Source: Maratus speciosus (Eukaryota > Arthropoda > Arachnida > Araneae > Salticidae). Taken from it: a DNA stretch of 64,000 nucleotides. The notes under the pieces are model-generated. The model worked only from the letters and a program-made list of their open reading frames with translations. It was not told where the DNA came from and made no database searches. A program made the position numbers and the translations under genes. The stretch is taken from assembly GCA_963932465.1 (NCBI GenBank), contig OZ010790.1, forward strand, positions 350,077,087-350,141,086, written 5' to 3'. Below are positions 11,077 to 23,383 of this stretch, piece after piece; position 1 is the first letter of the stretch, and each line of letters starts with the position of its first letter.

Positions 11077-12958
11077 TAAACAGTATAAAAAATTTTACTT
11101 TCTACCAACAAATTAACGTAAAACTCTATTGAAGTATGGTTTAGTTCTGCATATTATATTCTAAAAATCAAATCTCTTATCATCCTGATGGAAAAAGAGA
11201 TAATTTTAGCCGTTAAAATATTTTATTTATCAATAGACATCATTAATTATCCTGAGCAGCTGCATTACAAATAAATTTGCCTGATTTGATATTTAATTCT
11301 AAATTCAGAAAGTAAACAAATCGGTGCATAAAAAGAACTTTTCTGTCTAGATTTATTTGACTGGAAGATTTTTGAGGATTTAAATATTTATAAAGCATTC
11401 AAATATTATGTGTGATGACTAACGTGTTACTCCCGTATAGTCACAGGATTGAGTGCACACATTGAGTGCGTTAATGCAAAGTAAACTAAGTTAGCAGCAC
11501 TAAGAATTTTTAAATTAAATATTTTTATTGAAAGTAAACATGAAAAATATACAATTCAATTAATCAAATATTTATTTTAGCTATGTATCAATACTTTATT
11601 TTAAAAAGATTGTTTTTTTTTTACGTTTTTAGCAAATGCCAATATATTGGGTATTTGAGTAAGTAAACTCTTTTATAGCAAAAACGGGACTTTTTATATA
11701 AGATAATTTTTTTCCTGATACATTTTATATTTAATTACATTAAAAAAATAATTTTAGGGTATATTTGTGAAGCAGTATTTATTGTATATATAGCAAACGA
11801 ACTGGAGTTTAATGAATAGTGTAGCGAATCGGTATTTAAGCCAGCATTATTTATTCCATACTATAGAGTATTTTATTTTATTTGTTTATTTGCAGCTTAC
11901 AGAATTGACTTTTAAATTATATTACTTTTTTTTGGTACAATGAAATAAAGGATATAGATATGCAAGATTTTAGGATACCATTGTCATTTTAAAGTCTCTG
12001 TTTTTTTTTTTAAGTTACAATTAATAAGTAGTGGTCAATCCATTTCAAGTGGTCCAGAAAATCAGATATTCGTTGCTCGACAATTTTTAAAAAATCTGAA
12101 ATTTTTTGTGTAACAACTCTAATATGATGGAAATTCAAAATGACTATTATTTTAATTTAATTTATTTTTGTTTGTGCATGGCGGCCATCTATGTTTCATC
12201 GTCTGCAGCAATTTTCTCACAAGAAGGGTTTACGGAATTGTAAATAATTCATCGTCTATATCTCCAATTCAAGTGCGGATTAAAGCAATTTGTACAGAAT
12301 ACATTGGGCTGAAAATATAGTAAAAGAGTAGTTTCCGAAACTAATTGCTTATTGGTGAAATTTAAGCATAAAGTTTCATTTTTTTTTCCAAAATTTGTCC
12401 GTTTACAAGAGGAAAATTTTCTAACAAGCAAAACTGTCAACATGACATAATTTGTTTTACACATAGACCGAAAGCACTTGTACTCACACGCAAAGTTCCA
12501 GACCTGGGACTTGCTTTCTCTTCGCTAAAAAAAGAAATCCCAAATTTTTCAAAAATGTCAAAAATCGCATTTTTGAGGCTTTGATATCTCTGGTGGGCAC
12601 GAGATAAAAATCTGAAGTTCTGGTTTCTGAGAGTATTGTATGGTAGTGTTATGCACAAGAAATCCTTATTTTTTAAGTTTACACAGAATATTTTAGTGTG
12701 AGTTTTACTGAGATAAATGCTATCTACTATCTTGTACATTTTCTTAAGAGTTATTTTTTTGCTAAATCGCAACTTACTGTATTGCCACAAAAAGCTTATT
12801 AGGTAAAGAGACCAATTCGGATGCATCACTCTAAAAACGTTTATGGAGAGTTTATTCAATAGATTATATGTGCGTAGAACGCTTACATTTTTATGGATCT
12901 TTAGACTCAATATGTTGATCAGTTCTTATTAGAGAGATTACAGATATAATTTATACCT
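11077..12958. other. AT-rich spacer with a long non-ATG open frame (12437-12910, minus)
   Basis: A 157-codon frame on the minus strand (stop at 12437) is the second longest in the window, but it opens with TTG and has no upstream splice-site context that I trust. Its peptide is rich in Lys/Ser/Phe/Leu without a domain I recognise. The flanks at 12035-12300 (ATTTCAAGTGGTCCAGAAAA, GCATGGCGGCCATCTATG) have the look of interspersed repeat. I regard 12035-12910 as probably one non-coding repeat and do not call a gene. Confidence 0.4.
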
Positions 12959-12959
12959 A

Positions 12960-13161
12960 CACTGTTAAAAGTTTTGCAGCATTCTGGCAGGTCCTTCGAC
13001 CGTTTTTTTGAAAAAACGGTTTCATAACCATAATTTAACCATATTCTGACCATAAAATGGCCAATAATGTGGTCAAAATAGTGTTAAATTCACGGTTGTG
13101 TAACCGTTTTCGGAAAAAATGGTCAAATGACCTGCCAGAATGCTGCAAATTTTTAACAGTG
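12960..13161. mobile_element. Short palindromic MITE, TA-flanked, 202 bp
   Basis: The left end CACTGTTAAAAGTTTTGCAG and the following GCATTCTGGCAGGTC are matched on the minus strand by the right end (CACTGTTAAAAATTTGCAGC, GCATTCTGGCAGGTCATTTG). The arms extend almost to the centre (ACCGTTTTTT.. paired with ..AAAACGGT). TA flanks both ends (12958-12959 and 13162-13163). There is no coding capacity, and the sequence would fold into one long hairpin. Confidence 0.9.
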
Positions 13162-13163
13162 TA

Positions 13164-13680
13164 CATGCAATACAAATACTTGCAATACTAAATCAAGGCA
13201 CCACAGGCGAGGATTTTTTATAATCTCTTTTTGATTTTTTTTTTTTTTGGACCTGTTGGGAATTTTGTGATTATATTTATGCTATTAAGTTTCTTTTGAA
13301 TAATTGAAGGAAAAAATTGTTATATATATATTTTTTATTTTAACGTAATAGCTAACAAGGCCATCCAATTATTTAATATGATTAAATATAATAGTACGAT
13401 AATTGTACTTGAGCATGCATTAAGATCTATGTAATATTCATTTTCCCAATTTATTTGAATTCTATATACTTAGTAGCTTAAATAAATATTTATGGATGAT
13501 TCTAGCAGTTTTTCTGTTTATTTTAAAGGTATGCAGAAGGAACATCTATACACCATGTACATCATATTGTTTACTCATTCGTTCAATTGGTTAAAATTAA
13601 TCATTTAGATACTACAGATATAAAATCAGACTGGATGACGATGCACTCATTAAAAAATATTGCTTATAATAGCATTGAAT
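13164..13680. other. Spacer, nothing recognised
   Basis: AT-rich sequence without a repeat or coding signal. Confidence 0.6.
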
Positions 13681-14300
13681 ACCTTGAGGGCTTTCCTGCA
13701 TTTTGATAAAAAAATCTTATAAAAATAATCTTAATTTGAATTTTCTTTCTTTGTTTGTTTTTAAAATACATTTCATGCTCTTTTAATTGAAATACATTTA
13801 AAAATACAATTCTGTTTAAAATATTTTTTTTCTACAAGATATTTAAGTTGTTTTTGAGAGACGGAAAAATACGTCCAATCCTCTTAGAGGGATAGCTAAA
13901 AAAATTTTATTACGTACCAAAATTACGCAACAAAAGGGATATGTTGTATAACGCAATTATACTAGCAACAATTATTTTTTTAATTTCTTTTTTATCCATA
14001 AATGAGACCAGGAATTTACTGTGTTAAATAATACAGTGCGAAACGTATAACAGAGAATCAAGCTCACCTCCTCCAAGGCATTTTATGTATTGAACCATCT
14101 GACCGGTTTGGGCGTATTTTTCCGTCTCCCAAAAACAATTTAAATCTGTTGTAGAAACAATATTTTAAACAGAATTATATTTTAAAATGCACTTCAATAA
14201 AGGGCCATGAAGTGTATTTTAGAAACAAACAGGGAAAGAAAATTTAAATTAAGATTATTTTTATAAGCATTTTTATGAAAATGCAGGAAAGCCTTCAAGA
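13681..14300. mobile_element. Fold-back element with about 190 bp inverted repeats
   Basis: The left arm (13681-13876) begins ACCTTGAGGGCTTTCCTGCA and ends GAGAGACGGAAAAATACG. The right arm (14111-14300), read on the minus strand, begins TCTTGAAGGCTTTCCTGCAT and ends GGGAGACGGAAAAATACG. Matching internal blocks such as AAACAAACA.GGAAAGAAAAT confirm a pairing along the whole arm. About 230 bp of unique sequence lies between. No clear target duplication was seen, so class is unresolved. Confidence 0.8.
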
Positions 14301-15440
14301 CTCTCATAGGGCTATAGATGTATGAAAAATTAGATAATTATTTTTTATTTTATTCTGCTGCAATTATTAATAACAACTGTCATTTTATATTTTGAAACAT
14401 TTATAGGGACGTAAATGCTTCGAGAAACTCAGCTATTAAACTGTCGTAGATTCGAAATTTATGGCGACATGTCTCATAGAGTAGACTTAGCGTAGTAAAC
14501 TTAAGCGTTATCTTTTCCAAAGTCAAGCATTCATATTAATGAACATAGAGAATCTTAAGATAATAAGCATTCAGTGGGAGCATATATTTCTGAAGCAGTA
14601 ACACTTCTATAAACAGACTCATTAGAAATTCCCTATTGGAGGGATTTCAAACCCGGCAACACATTAAATTTTTTATACATTAAATGTACTGAATTGCCGG
14701 TACAAAAATATATCTTGATAACAGATTATTTTAAAAGAAATTAATTTATTTCTCTTCATCTATTAATAATTATAATTAATACACTGATTTTTATCATAGT
14801 TAAAAATACTTTGGAAAGCTTTTGTGTTTTTTTTTTTTTTTTTTTTTTTTAGTATTCAATTAATGTTTGTTGAAATGTTTGCTTCGTCTTGAATTCTTCG
14901 TTAACTACATTTCATAAAACATCTGGTCTTTTAGTAAAGGTCTAGAAAGTATTTATTGAAAAAAAAAATTAAAGATTTTTTTTTTGTGTTTTAAAGTATT
15001 ACATTGATTTCCAAACAGTAATTACAATGGAAAATGTCTAGTAGAAATTCACAACGAAGATTGTGTGGTAATTGGTAGAAAAAGTAATTAAAAAAATAGT
15101 CGCCCCTGATATCATCTTTTATATGTGCTATTTTGCTATCATATATTTAGTTTAAGATTTAAAGCGACATTCATAATTTATTCCTATAAATACATCTGAA
15201 TGTGGTTTCTAATGCAGATAGATCATATTACCCCTTTATTTTCGTTTACCTTTTACTTACTGAATAATGCAACTTCTTTTTAATATAATTGACAATGTTT
15301 TCGTAAAACGTTTTAAGTATTTTATAGCAATCATTTTTATCAGCGTATTATTTTTTATATTACTTGGGATAGCATCTTCCTATCGGGGCTTTGCGTTACG
15401 AACTTCTTTTTAATCAACTTATCGCACTTAAAATTACGAC

Positions 15441-15476
15441 ATTATTATTATTATTACGTGTAGTAGTAGTAGTAGC
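15441..15476. repeat. ATT then TAG trinucleotide microsatellites
   Basis: About five ATT units are followed after ACG by five TAG units. Confidence 0.9.
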
Positions 15477-17138
15477 ATTTCAATTGACTATTATTTCTTT
15501 CTTTTTAAATTTAACAATAAGTTTTATGATACATATTTTTGTTTCAATTTATTTTGTATAATTTCCTTTTTATGGGGGGATAAACAAATATTTTAACCCT
15601 TTGTCTTATTCTTAGCCTATTACACGTAAGTAATATGTAATTATTGTTAATTTACAAGAAACATACATTAAAGAAAATTATTTCAAATTATTATTTTTTG
15701 CATATGAGGATTAAAACTTTTCACAGTGTGCTAATAGAGGAACAATTTAAAGATTAAAAAAAAATAAGCTTTGATTTAACATCATAAATCTGACCTATAT
15801 TTGAAAAAAAAAATCGGCCGCGATTTCTAAAGGCTGTTGTAGCCACTGAACAAGAAGTCATTTTGAAAATCAAAAGCAGAAACAACGCGAATTTATTAAC
15901 GTCCAAAATATACAGACCTCCTAATCATAGAATGCTGAATAACGATAATTTTTAACTAATGTTTTTTAATTTTTTTTTCATTATATTTTAAAAGAAAATT
16001 CGAAGGAACACAAAATATGTTTTTACAAATTTAAGCTTCAAGAATCTGTTCAGTTAAGGAAACAAGAAATCATGCAACAGCAAATACATATGAAGAAGTC
16101 ATCCCGTCGAACATTTCTTAAGTTGGACATGCAACCAAGAAAGTTAAACTAAAGCAAATTATGCTTCTTGTATTTAACAATTGAATTATTGCCCTCTACT
16201 TATTATTTTTGAAAGTTTATTATTTTTCAATTATTTTTGAACGCTCCATTAAAAAATGTTATCACTGCGCTCAAAATGTCTGTAAAAGGGATATTCACGT
16301 TTATGAAGAGTTTTCCTTATATAATACATTATAATTTGTCAAATTTAAAATACATATCATTATCAAACGGAGTAAATTAACCGATATCAAAACAAATGAG
16401 GTTTCTCTGTTACAAAAATGATATTTGATACGATGATATTCTTTAAAATGTAAATTTGTAGTGTATATACTCTAAACATAATCAAAGAACAATGGGATTG
16501 CATAATTTTTATGAAAGTTAAACACGCACAAAAAAGTCTAAAAAAAAACGGCCAGGCAGACATACGTATTATTTTCCCAACCTGAGAAAATTATATCCGA
16601 CATTAACATAACTTCATACATCATTTTTATATGATTAGAAATATCATTATTATTTAAAATAATACTGTATATGTACAAGTAGACAAACGCCAGTTATGTC
16701 ATATGATTGAATTCGTATATCTTAATAATTTCGTAATTTTAAAATTTAAAGGAATAGCGATAATTGTTATAGAAAGAGAGAGGCAGAGAAATAAAAAGAA
16801 AAATAGGGAAATTAACTTAATGCATGAGTTATTCCATGCGACACATTCTATCTCATTGAGTTATTTAAAACATAATTATGCACAATCTTGCCAAGTTATC
16901 GAGAAAAAAAGAAATGTGAATTTGTTGTAAATCTGAAAAATATAAATATAAGAGATGTAACCAAATTCTTTAATCTAATGAAGAAAATGTCAATGGAGCA
17001 AAATTAATACTGCAACTAATAGGATCATCTGAGGGGGGGAAATCATCGAGCCATAAATCCATGTCAAGAAAAATCTAATCTATCTCACATCCACAGGGTT
17101 CAATTATTTCCTCAAATGAAATACTTCTATTTCTTTTA

Positions 17139-17142
<4 letters not shown>

Positions 17143-17176
<34 letters not shown>
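17143..17176. repeat. (AT)n microsatellite
   Basis: Thirty-four bases of uninterrupted alternating AT. Confidence 0.95.
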
Positions 17177-17178
<2 letters not shown>

Positions 17179-19124
17179 CTTATTTGTAAGGTAGAAATGA
17201 GGTATTTGTAGAGAAGTGCCCAGAAATACTCCGCTTAGTTAATTATTTTATGGAAGAAATAATCATGTGTTAAATGAACTATGAATAAAATTTCATTCAG
17301 AATGAGAAAACTTTAAAAAGTAGTTGTCCACGCTGCAACAAATACTGGATGGAAACCAGTGTCACTAACTGTAACAATAATGAATGTATTTTAACAAAAC
17401 TCTTAATACATTCACCTACCGTTCTTTAAATTGTAATATCTTAAAGCGAAAGCATTGGAGTTACATTGCAATGCAAGCGATGACAACATATATAACGTGA
17501 AAAATATTCTGAAATATGGAGCATCTAATTTACCAATGTTCAGATTCTGTTGATACTGACGCCAACCATTTCGCGCCATTCTTTTGCATTATACACAGAA
17601 ATGTAATTTTTTTCAACGTTTGAAATGTTTTTTTTTCATTATTATTAAAAATATGAATATAAATACTAGTTTCGACTTGGTTAATATTAAAATTTTTTGT
17701 AGCGTGATGTAGCACTTTTAAATGTTTGTCATATCTATTTTAGGATCGCCCTATGTAAATTATTTAAATCTATTTAACTCATTTGTGCATGTATTTTTGT
17801 TTTCTCAAGTTCATGGTAAAATCACTTTAAAATTTTGCAAAATGAACTGAAAAAATAGTGAAAAAAAAAATACGCATTTCCGTTATTAAAAAAGTTTTGT
17901 ATTTTTTTTTTTTGTTAAAATGTAAACGTACTAAATATGGAAATATGCACAATATTTGTAGTAGTATAATATGAATAATTATGTGTTTTGTCTAAATTTA
18001 TATAAAATTAGCTTTTAAATGGTATATTATATATACTATAATTAGTATTTTTATTAACTAAAAACTTTGTATATCTATTCCTTTGCAGAGACTAATAACA
18101 TTATAAGTATTAGTAATAATAAACTAAGAATAATCGTATTTGAGTCTTAAAAACTGTTTGTTTTATAATCATCTTTAAAAGCCCTTTACATAAACAACTA
18201 TCCCATAAATGGCCAATAAAAATATGTATCCATTCACATTTAGTGGGCTATAATTTGTACGTTACAAAAATGCATGAATTATAGGCTTGGATATGTAATT
18301 TCACAAATAAAAAATGCTTATTTGAAAGAAGTCTAGCTATGATTATGACATATTTATTTGGATTATTGATAGGATAAAGACAAATAAACTTGCTTTTTAC
18401 ATTTTGCCATCTTTAAAAAAGCCTTCATTTAAGCAAATGAATATTTATCTTATGCTGTCATCTTCCGGTAACAGATAAAAACATATTTAGGTAATTTTTT
18501 CATGTTATAAAGAAGAAAAATATTAAAAAAATATTAAAATTCGAAGCGTCCCAAGAATGGGACGCCAGGCATAATTGGTTCAAATTTATGTACAAATAAG
18601 TATTTTGGTTCATATTACGTACAAAAATCTCCAATTATTTTTTTACCTATTTCCGTCAAAGATAGTATACACACGTCGTAGAACAAGAATAAAATTACTG
18701 GCTAATTTAAGCATTTATCAGATCATACTTAACACATTTTTTACCACTCCTTGCAGTAGTTTATTTCAATACAGATGTATTTTTTAAATTTGCTAATGCG
18801 TGTTTCTTTTCTTTTGTAACACCCTAAAAATGGTGCAATAAATAAAAAATTATATCACGTGTGTTTGTTTGTATAAGTCAATAAAAATCCAGATACACTT
18901 GCGATTTCGCATTCTAAAGTGACGTCATTCTGTTTAAATAGTTTGCAGTTTTTATACATAAAAATAAAAAGATTTACGAATCCTTCTATAAGCATTTGTT
19001 AAATACCATAAGTGAAAACTATCGAACTTAATCAATCCTATAAACGAGTCAAATCTCGAAAACATTCTGAATTTCTCATGAGAATTTACAATATGCAAGT
19101 TGGTAGGATTTTAATTTCTATTAA

Positions 19125-19324
19125 CCCTCCGTCTACCAGACGGGTCCATTGGACCCGACAGGTACATACAAAATATTCATTCAAACCAGAAATTTCTTTA
19201 AAATAAACTAAGTATATAAACCAGACAAAAATAAGGTAAATAAGTAAGTTAAATAGTTTTAAATAAAAATTCTGGTGTAGAACGTTTTATTAAAACTTGA
19301 ATAAAATTCCCGGTAGATCTAGGG
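19125..19324. mobile_element. piggyBac-type MITE, TTAA-flanked, 200 bp
   Basis: The element is bounded by TTAA at 19121-19124 and 19325-19328. Its left end is CCCTCCGTCTACCAGACGGG and its right end on the minus strand is CCCTAGATCTACCGGGAATT, sharing CCCT....CTACC. TTAA duplication with CCCT-type ends is the mark of piggyBac-mobilised elements. Inside the left end is a perfect interrupted palindrome, CGGGTCCATTGGACCCG. There is no coding capacity. Confidence 0.8.
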
Positions 19325-19328
19325 TTAA

Positions 19329-20076
19329 CTCTATGTAAAATATATCACCGCGTCACACATAAATAGTAAAACTGACTGTGTTAGATAACAATTTATATTT
19401 TGTACATATTTTCAAATTTATTCTTATGTCTTCCTTAATTACAACACTTTTATATAAATTAGACACTCCAAAATCAACTGAAAACGTTAGTTAAACGTGT
19501 GCTTCAAATTCAATTAAATTAATTCAATGTAGTACGATGCCTTTCTCTCAAACCAACAGTTATTAGATTTACTAGGAACCTTTATTGAATTACGAAGTTT
19601 CAAGACTAATGTAATGTAATTTTAAGGATTAATCACCTATCGCAATCAATATCCTCTTTCATTAACAGCGGAAATCCTTTTCGCTGACAGTTTTGTTAGT
19701 TTCTGAAACAGATTAGATGAAACTAGAAATGACAATTTAGCCATAGTAAAAGTAGCATTACGTTGTTATAGGTTGTTCTAGCATGTAATGGCTAATAATA
19801 ATTTCCATAATGAATGCAATAATGTAAGAATAATTTATAACTATTCTTATGCTTTATGCAAAAGACGAATTTTCTATTATAAATTACCGATATTGCGTTA
19901 TTATTTTCAATACATTAGCAAATATTTCTTAATGTAGATTACATTTATAAGTAATAGCTTTCGTCTGTACAGGAGTGTAAGATTAACTTAAAGATTTCTT
20001 CACTGTATATATTTTATCTGATGTACTTTACACATTAGATCACTTCACTTATTTTAGTTATTATAACTACTATATT
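19329..20076. other. AT-rich spacer, nothing recognised
   Basis: No coding or repeat structure was seen. Confidence 0.6.
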
Positions 20077-20362
20077 AATTAAAATAATAAAACTTTGTAA
20101 AAAATCACCATAAAATAAAAAAATACATAAGACGCGTTTCGAGCTAAAACTATAACAGCTCGTCATCCGCTACAGCAAACACGTGTCCGTAAGCGGACAA
20201 GGTCAAAAGCAGACAAGGTTTTTTTTTTTTTTTTAGCTTGTCCGCTTACGGACACGTATTTGCTGTAGCTGATGACGAGCTGTTATATTTTTAGCTCAAA
20301 ACCCGTCCTATATATTGTTTTTATTCTATGGTGATTTTTTACAAAGTTTTATTATTTTAATT
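20077..20362. mobile_element. Fold-back element with about 120 bp arms
   Basis: The left arm (20077-20200) runs AATTAAAATAATAAAACTTT, AAAAAATCACCATA, GAGCTAAAACTATAACAGCT, CGTCATC.GCTACAGCAAA, CACGTGTCCGTAAGCGGACA. The right arm (20240-20362) is its reverse complement with few changes. A 16 bp T run lies in the loop. The subterminal TGTCCGCTTACGGACA is itself nearly palindromic. No coding capacity is present and the class is unknown. Confidence 0.85.
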
Positions 20363-21055
20363 GTTTCATATCGCCAGTTTTCGGTGCTGTTTCGCTATAA
20401 CTAATATATTACTTTATTATACTTATTTTAATATAATTTTATAGCCTTTTAATAATTTAGTGATCATTGCATATCTAAAAATGTACTTCAGATTAATATA
20501 AATTTCAAGAAGCTATTACGTATCAAAAATGTGACAAAAGAATTGTTGTGCTTACTCGTGTATAAAGCGATGCACATTTTTATTCCAGAATTTTATGTCT
20601 GAAACATGGAATGCACATCATACAGAAAATATTTCCGAGAGATTGTATCAATTCATTAAGTCAATCAATATAACACATCTATATTGCTGCAAAGTTATCA
20701 GAATATAGATATAGTTATGTTTTGAACATTTCATTGACAGTAGATAAACGTATTTTAATGATACATTAAAAAATTAAATGATTTAATTAAAAACCGATTT
20801 GTTAATTTTATGTCACTTTTTACAAACTGTAATAACTTTTTAAAAATTCCTAATTCTAACCAGTAAAATATCTACATCCAATAACATTCAGGTATGTACT
20901 GGTACATAGAGACAAGGAGATATGTGTCTCTGCCTGAGGCACCCTTAGCGATTGCACACGATTTAGTGTCAAAGCGCCCTCATCACTCTCTGTCCAACGC
21001 CCTTTCAAGAGATCTAGCATGGATTTTTTTTAATGCTTTTAAATGAGATAAGAGC

Positions 21056-21102
<47 letters not shown>

Positions 21103-21899
21103 TCATCGCAAAAGTATAACCAACAAACTGAAGATATAAAGTTTTTATTCTAACGCTTATTTCTCTTTTACCCGTTTTTAAAAATGCTGTACCTTATTTA
21201 CGTTTTTCGTTCCATGCAGTCTTTCCCTGTCATTGCATTCTGATACGATTTTATTACTACAAATACTATTTGAGAAATGTAATTTTTATAGCTAAAAAAA
21301 GAAAAAAAAATCAATTATATTTTCCCCACCAATCATATCAATGAGATTTTAATTATTCGGTACATTTTGTCAATGGAGATTTAAAAAAAAAAAATAAAAA
21401 TAAATAAATAAATAAATGCCACTTAAAAAAAAATAATAATAATGTGTTCATCTCTAAATTATAAACAAATGGATGCCAAGTTGTCTTTTGAATTTCTATT
21501 ACACAGCTAAGAAGAAATTCAAACAATTTTATACTTTGATGCATTCTTAAAATTAGCTAAAGTAGCACTTAATGGTGCCCCTTGCATTGAAAATATTTCA
21601 CAAGCAAAGCTTTGGTAAAAACGTTTGATAGTTATTAATCTCTATGATTAAAGAGTTTATTTAATAATAATGATTTTATGTGAGTTATTTTAGCTTTTGA
21701 GCAATTTCTGAAAAAAAAAAAATGTTTTAGTGTTTACCTCTGATGACTGATAAATTTTCTGGACTAAAATATAATTCCCAGAGAAACAATAACTTTTCAT
21801 ATATAAGTGAATGCTACTTTAGGCTTTAAAAATAAATTTTCATTTCGAATTATACTGTATCCTTCGCGTCATTATTTTCTCATATTACACACACATTAA
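20363..21899. other. AT-rich spacer with a 44 bp poly(T)
   Basis: It holds the T44 tract at 21057-21100 preceded by about 150 bp of richer composition (20890-21056, CTCTGCCTGAGGCACCCTTA) that could be a retroposed fragment read on the minus strand, and A-rich low-complexity sequence at 21380-21445. No gene is recognised. Confidence 0.45.
21057..21100. repeat. Poly(T) tract, 44 bp
   Basis: An uninterrupted run of T. Confidence 0.98.
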
Positions 21900-22932
21900 T
21901 ATATGAGGGCGTGAGTTTCAAATCTCGCCTTATCCAAAATTTAAAAAATCGAGTTTTCTCTACTAATGTATTCTGTTGGTAAACCTGCACAGAAAAAAAC
22001 TATAATCTGTAAACAAATATATTTATCCTTTATTTTTGGGTTCTTAAAAACATTGTTTTGGTTTCAAAACTAGCCTTATCCACTAAGGCGTTGACGACAA
22101 AACTAGCTTTATCCCTGCGCATGCGTAGACGAACGGACGACTAGCTTATCAGATGCTATCACAGTAATTTTCCTTCACTTCTCTGCGACCTGTTGCTATT
22201 TTCGTTTACAGCTTTTACCAGTTCTATTCATACAAGCTAATTAAATAAGTTTTACAGCATGTCTTATGTATAACGGGCAGTGAATAAACTCTTCTTTTTT
22301 GTGGGGGAAGGGAGAAAGGGGGAAGAGAAAAAGAAATACGAACACATGGGCTAGTAAAGAATGCACGCAAAAGAAGAATGTAAGTTCAAAATGGAGAATC
22401 ATTTTCTATATTTTTCACTGTCAGAAGGTATTAAAAGATTTAATTTTTATTCTCAGGCATAAACCTAAGGCATTTCCGGTCCTCTCACAGTGCACTCACC
22501 AGAAAAAGAACCCGAATATTCAACTCTCTGAATGCAAGATGTATGACGCTTCCACCAAGCTTTTTTTTTTCAAGCAAAGATTAAACTTCATAAGATAACT
22601 TTATTTTGAAGTTCACATCTCAAACATCTCCTTCAAGAAACCGTCCAGATTTCTTTCCTTCCGAGAAACATCAGAAAAGTAACATTTTCACCTTGAATTT
22701 TTTATAAGTGCATCTCAGTGCGCTTTCAAAGACATTGCCATAAGGTACTATATAAAGACTAAGAACCATGACCATCTTTAAATTTGTGGAAGTGTGTTTC
22801 GGAAGATTATTGGAATATCAAAATTCAGAGTATAAAAGAAGCATCTAAAAAATGGACTTTCTTTTTAAAAAAGAAGAGGGGGGGGGGATTACTTGAGTGG
22901 AACTTTAGGATGTCCACACATTGTTAAAAAAA

Positions 22933-23058
22933 CATTTTGATGAAAATTGGTCAGAAATGGAGATGCTTACTTTCTATAAAAATATTATTTCAAAGGAACA
23001 AGAACAGAAGGAGATGGTCGAAGAGATTTACGATGATATTCCAGAAGAAAAACTCTGA
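22933..23058 (+). pseudogene. Possible C-terminal coding remnant inside the 1.9 kb element
   Basis: A short frame ending in TGA at 23056-23058 reads HFDENWSEMEMLTFYKNIIS and continues KEQEQKEMVEEIYDDIPEEKL. It is acidic, Glu-rich and has few Lys/Ile/Asn runs, so it does not look like random AT-rich translation. It is closed upstream by a TAG near 22907, and I do not recognise the family. The position, in the right half of an element with inverted ends, suggests the tail of a lost transposase or captured gene. Chance remains possible. Confidence 0.3.
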
Positions 23059-23107
23059 GTTAATTGTTTAATTTATTTTTGGATATTCTGTAAGGACATA
23101 TATACGT

Positions 23108-23383
23108 TATATAGATTATATTATATCACATTAAAAAAAAGAAAAACAAATTATTTTAATCATAAGCTAGTTATGATAAGTTTTATTTGATTGTTGATAA
23201 ATATGCTTTTTTATAATAAAACGTAATACGTACATATTATACGTTATACGTAAGAACATGTTATATGTTGTATAAATTATATTATATCACATTAAAAAAA
23301 CAAGTTATTTTAATCATAAGCTAGTTATGATAGGTTTTATTTGATTGTTGATAAGTTTACTTTTTTTATAATAAAACGTAATA
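23108..23383. repeat. Two-copy tandem duplication, 163 bp spacing
   Basis: The block TATTATATCACATTAAAAAA ... TTATTTTAATCATAAGCTAG, TTATGATARGTTTTATTTGA, TTGTTGATAA, ATAATAAAACGTAATAC occurs at 23108-23227 and again at 23271-23383, with small indels. Confidence 0.85.

Larger units (their letters stand above)
14301..19120. other. Long AT-rich spacer
   Basis: It contains a T24 run (14827-14850), ATT and TAG trinucleotide runs (15441-15476) and an (AT)17 tract (17143-17176). No transposase, splice-framed exon or RNA gene is recognised. Open frames at 16703-16930, 17530-17715, 18575-18787 and 19012-19206 are short, low-complexity or without signature. Confidence 0.5.

Noticed and set aside
12437..12910. 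157-codon open frame on the minus strand as a gene
   Set aside because: It starts with TTG rather than ATG, has no recognisable domain, and lies in sequence that looks like a dispersed non-coding repeat.
22299..22598. 99-codon frame MWGKGERGKRKRNTNTWASK...
   Set aside because: No family signature; the start region is a G/A-rich low-complexity run and the end is a T-run read as Phe.
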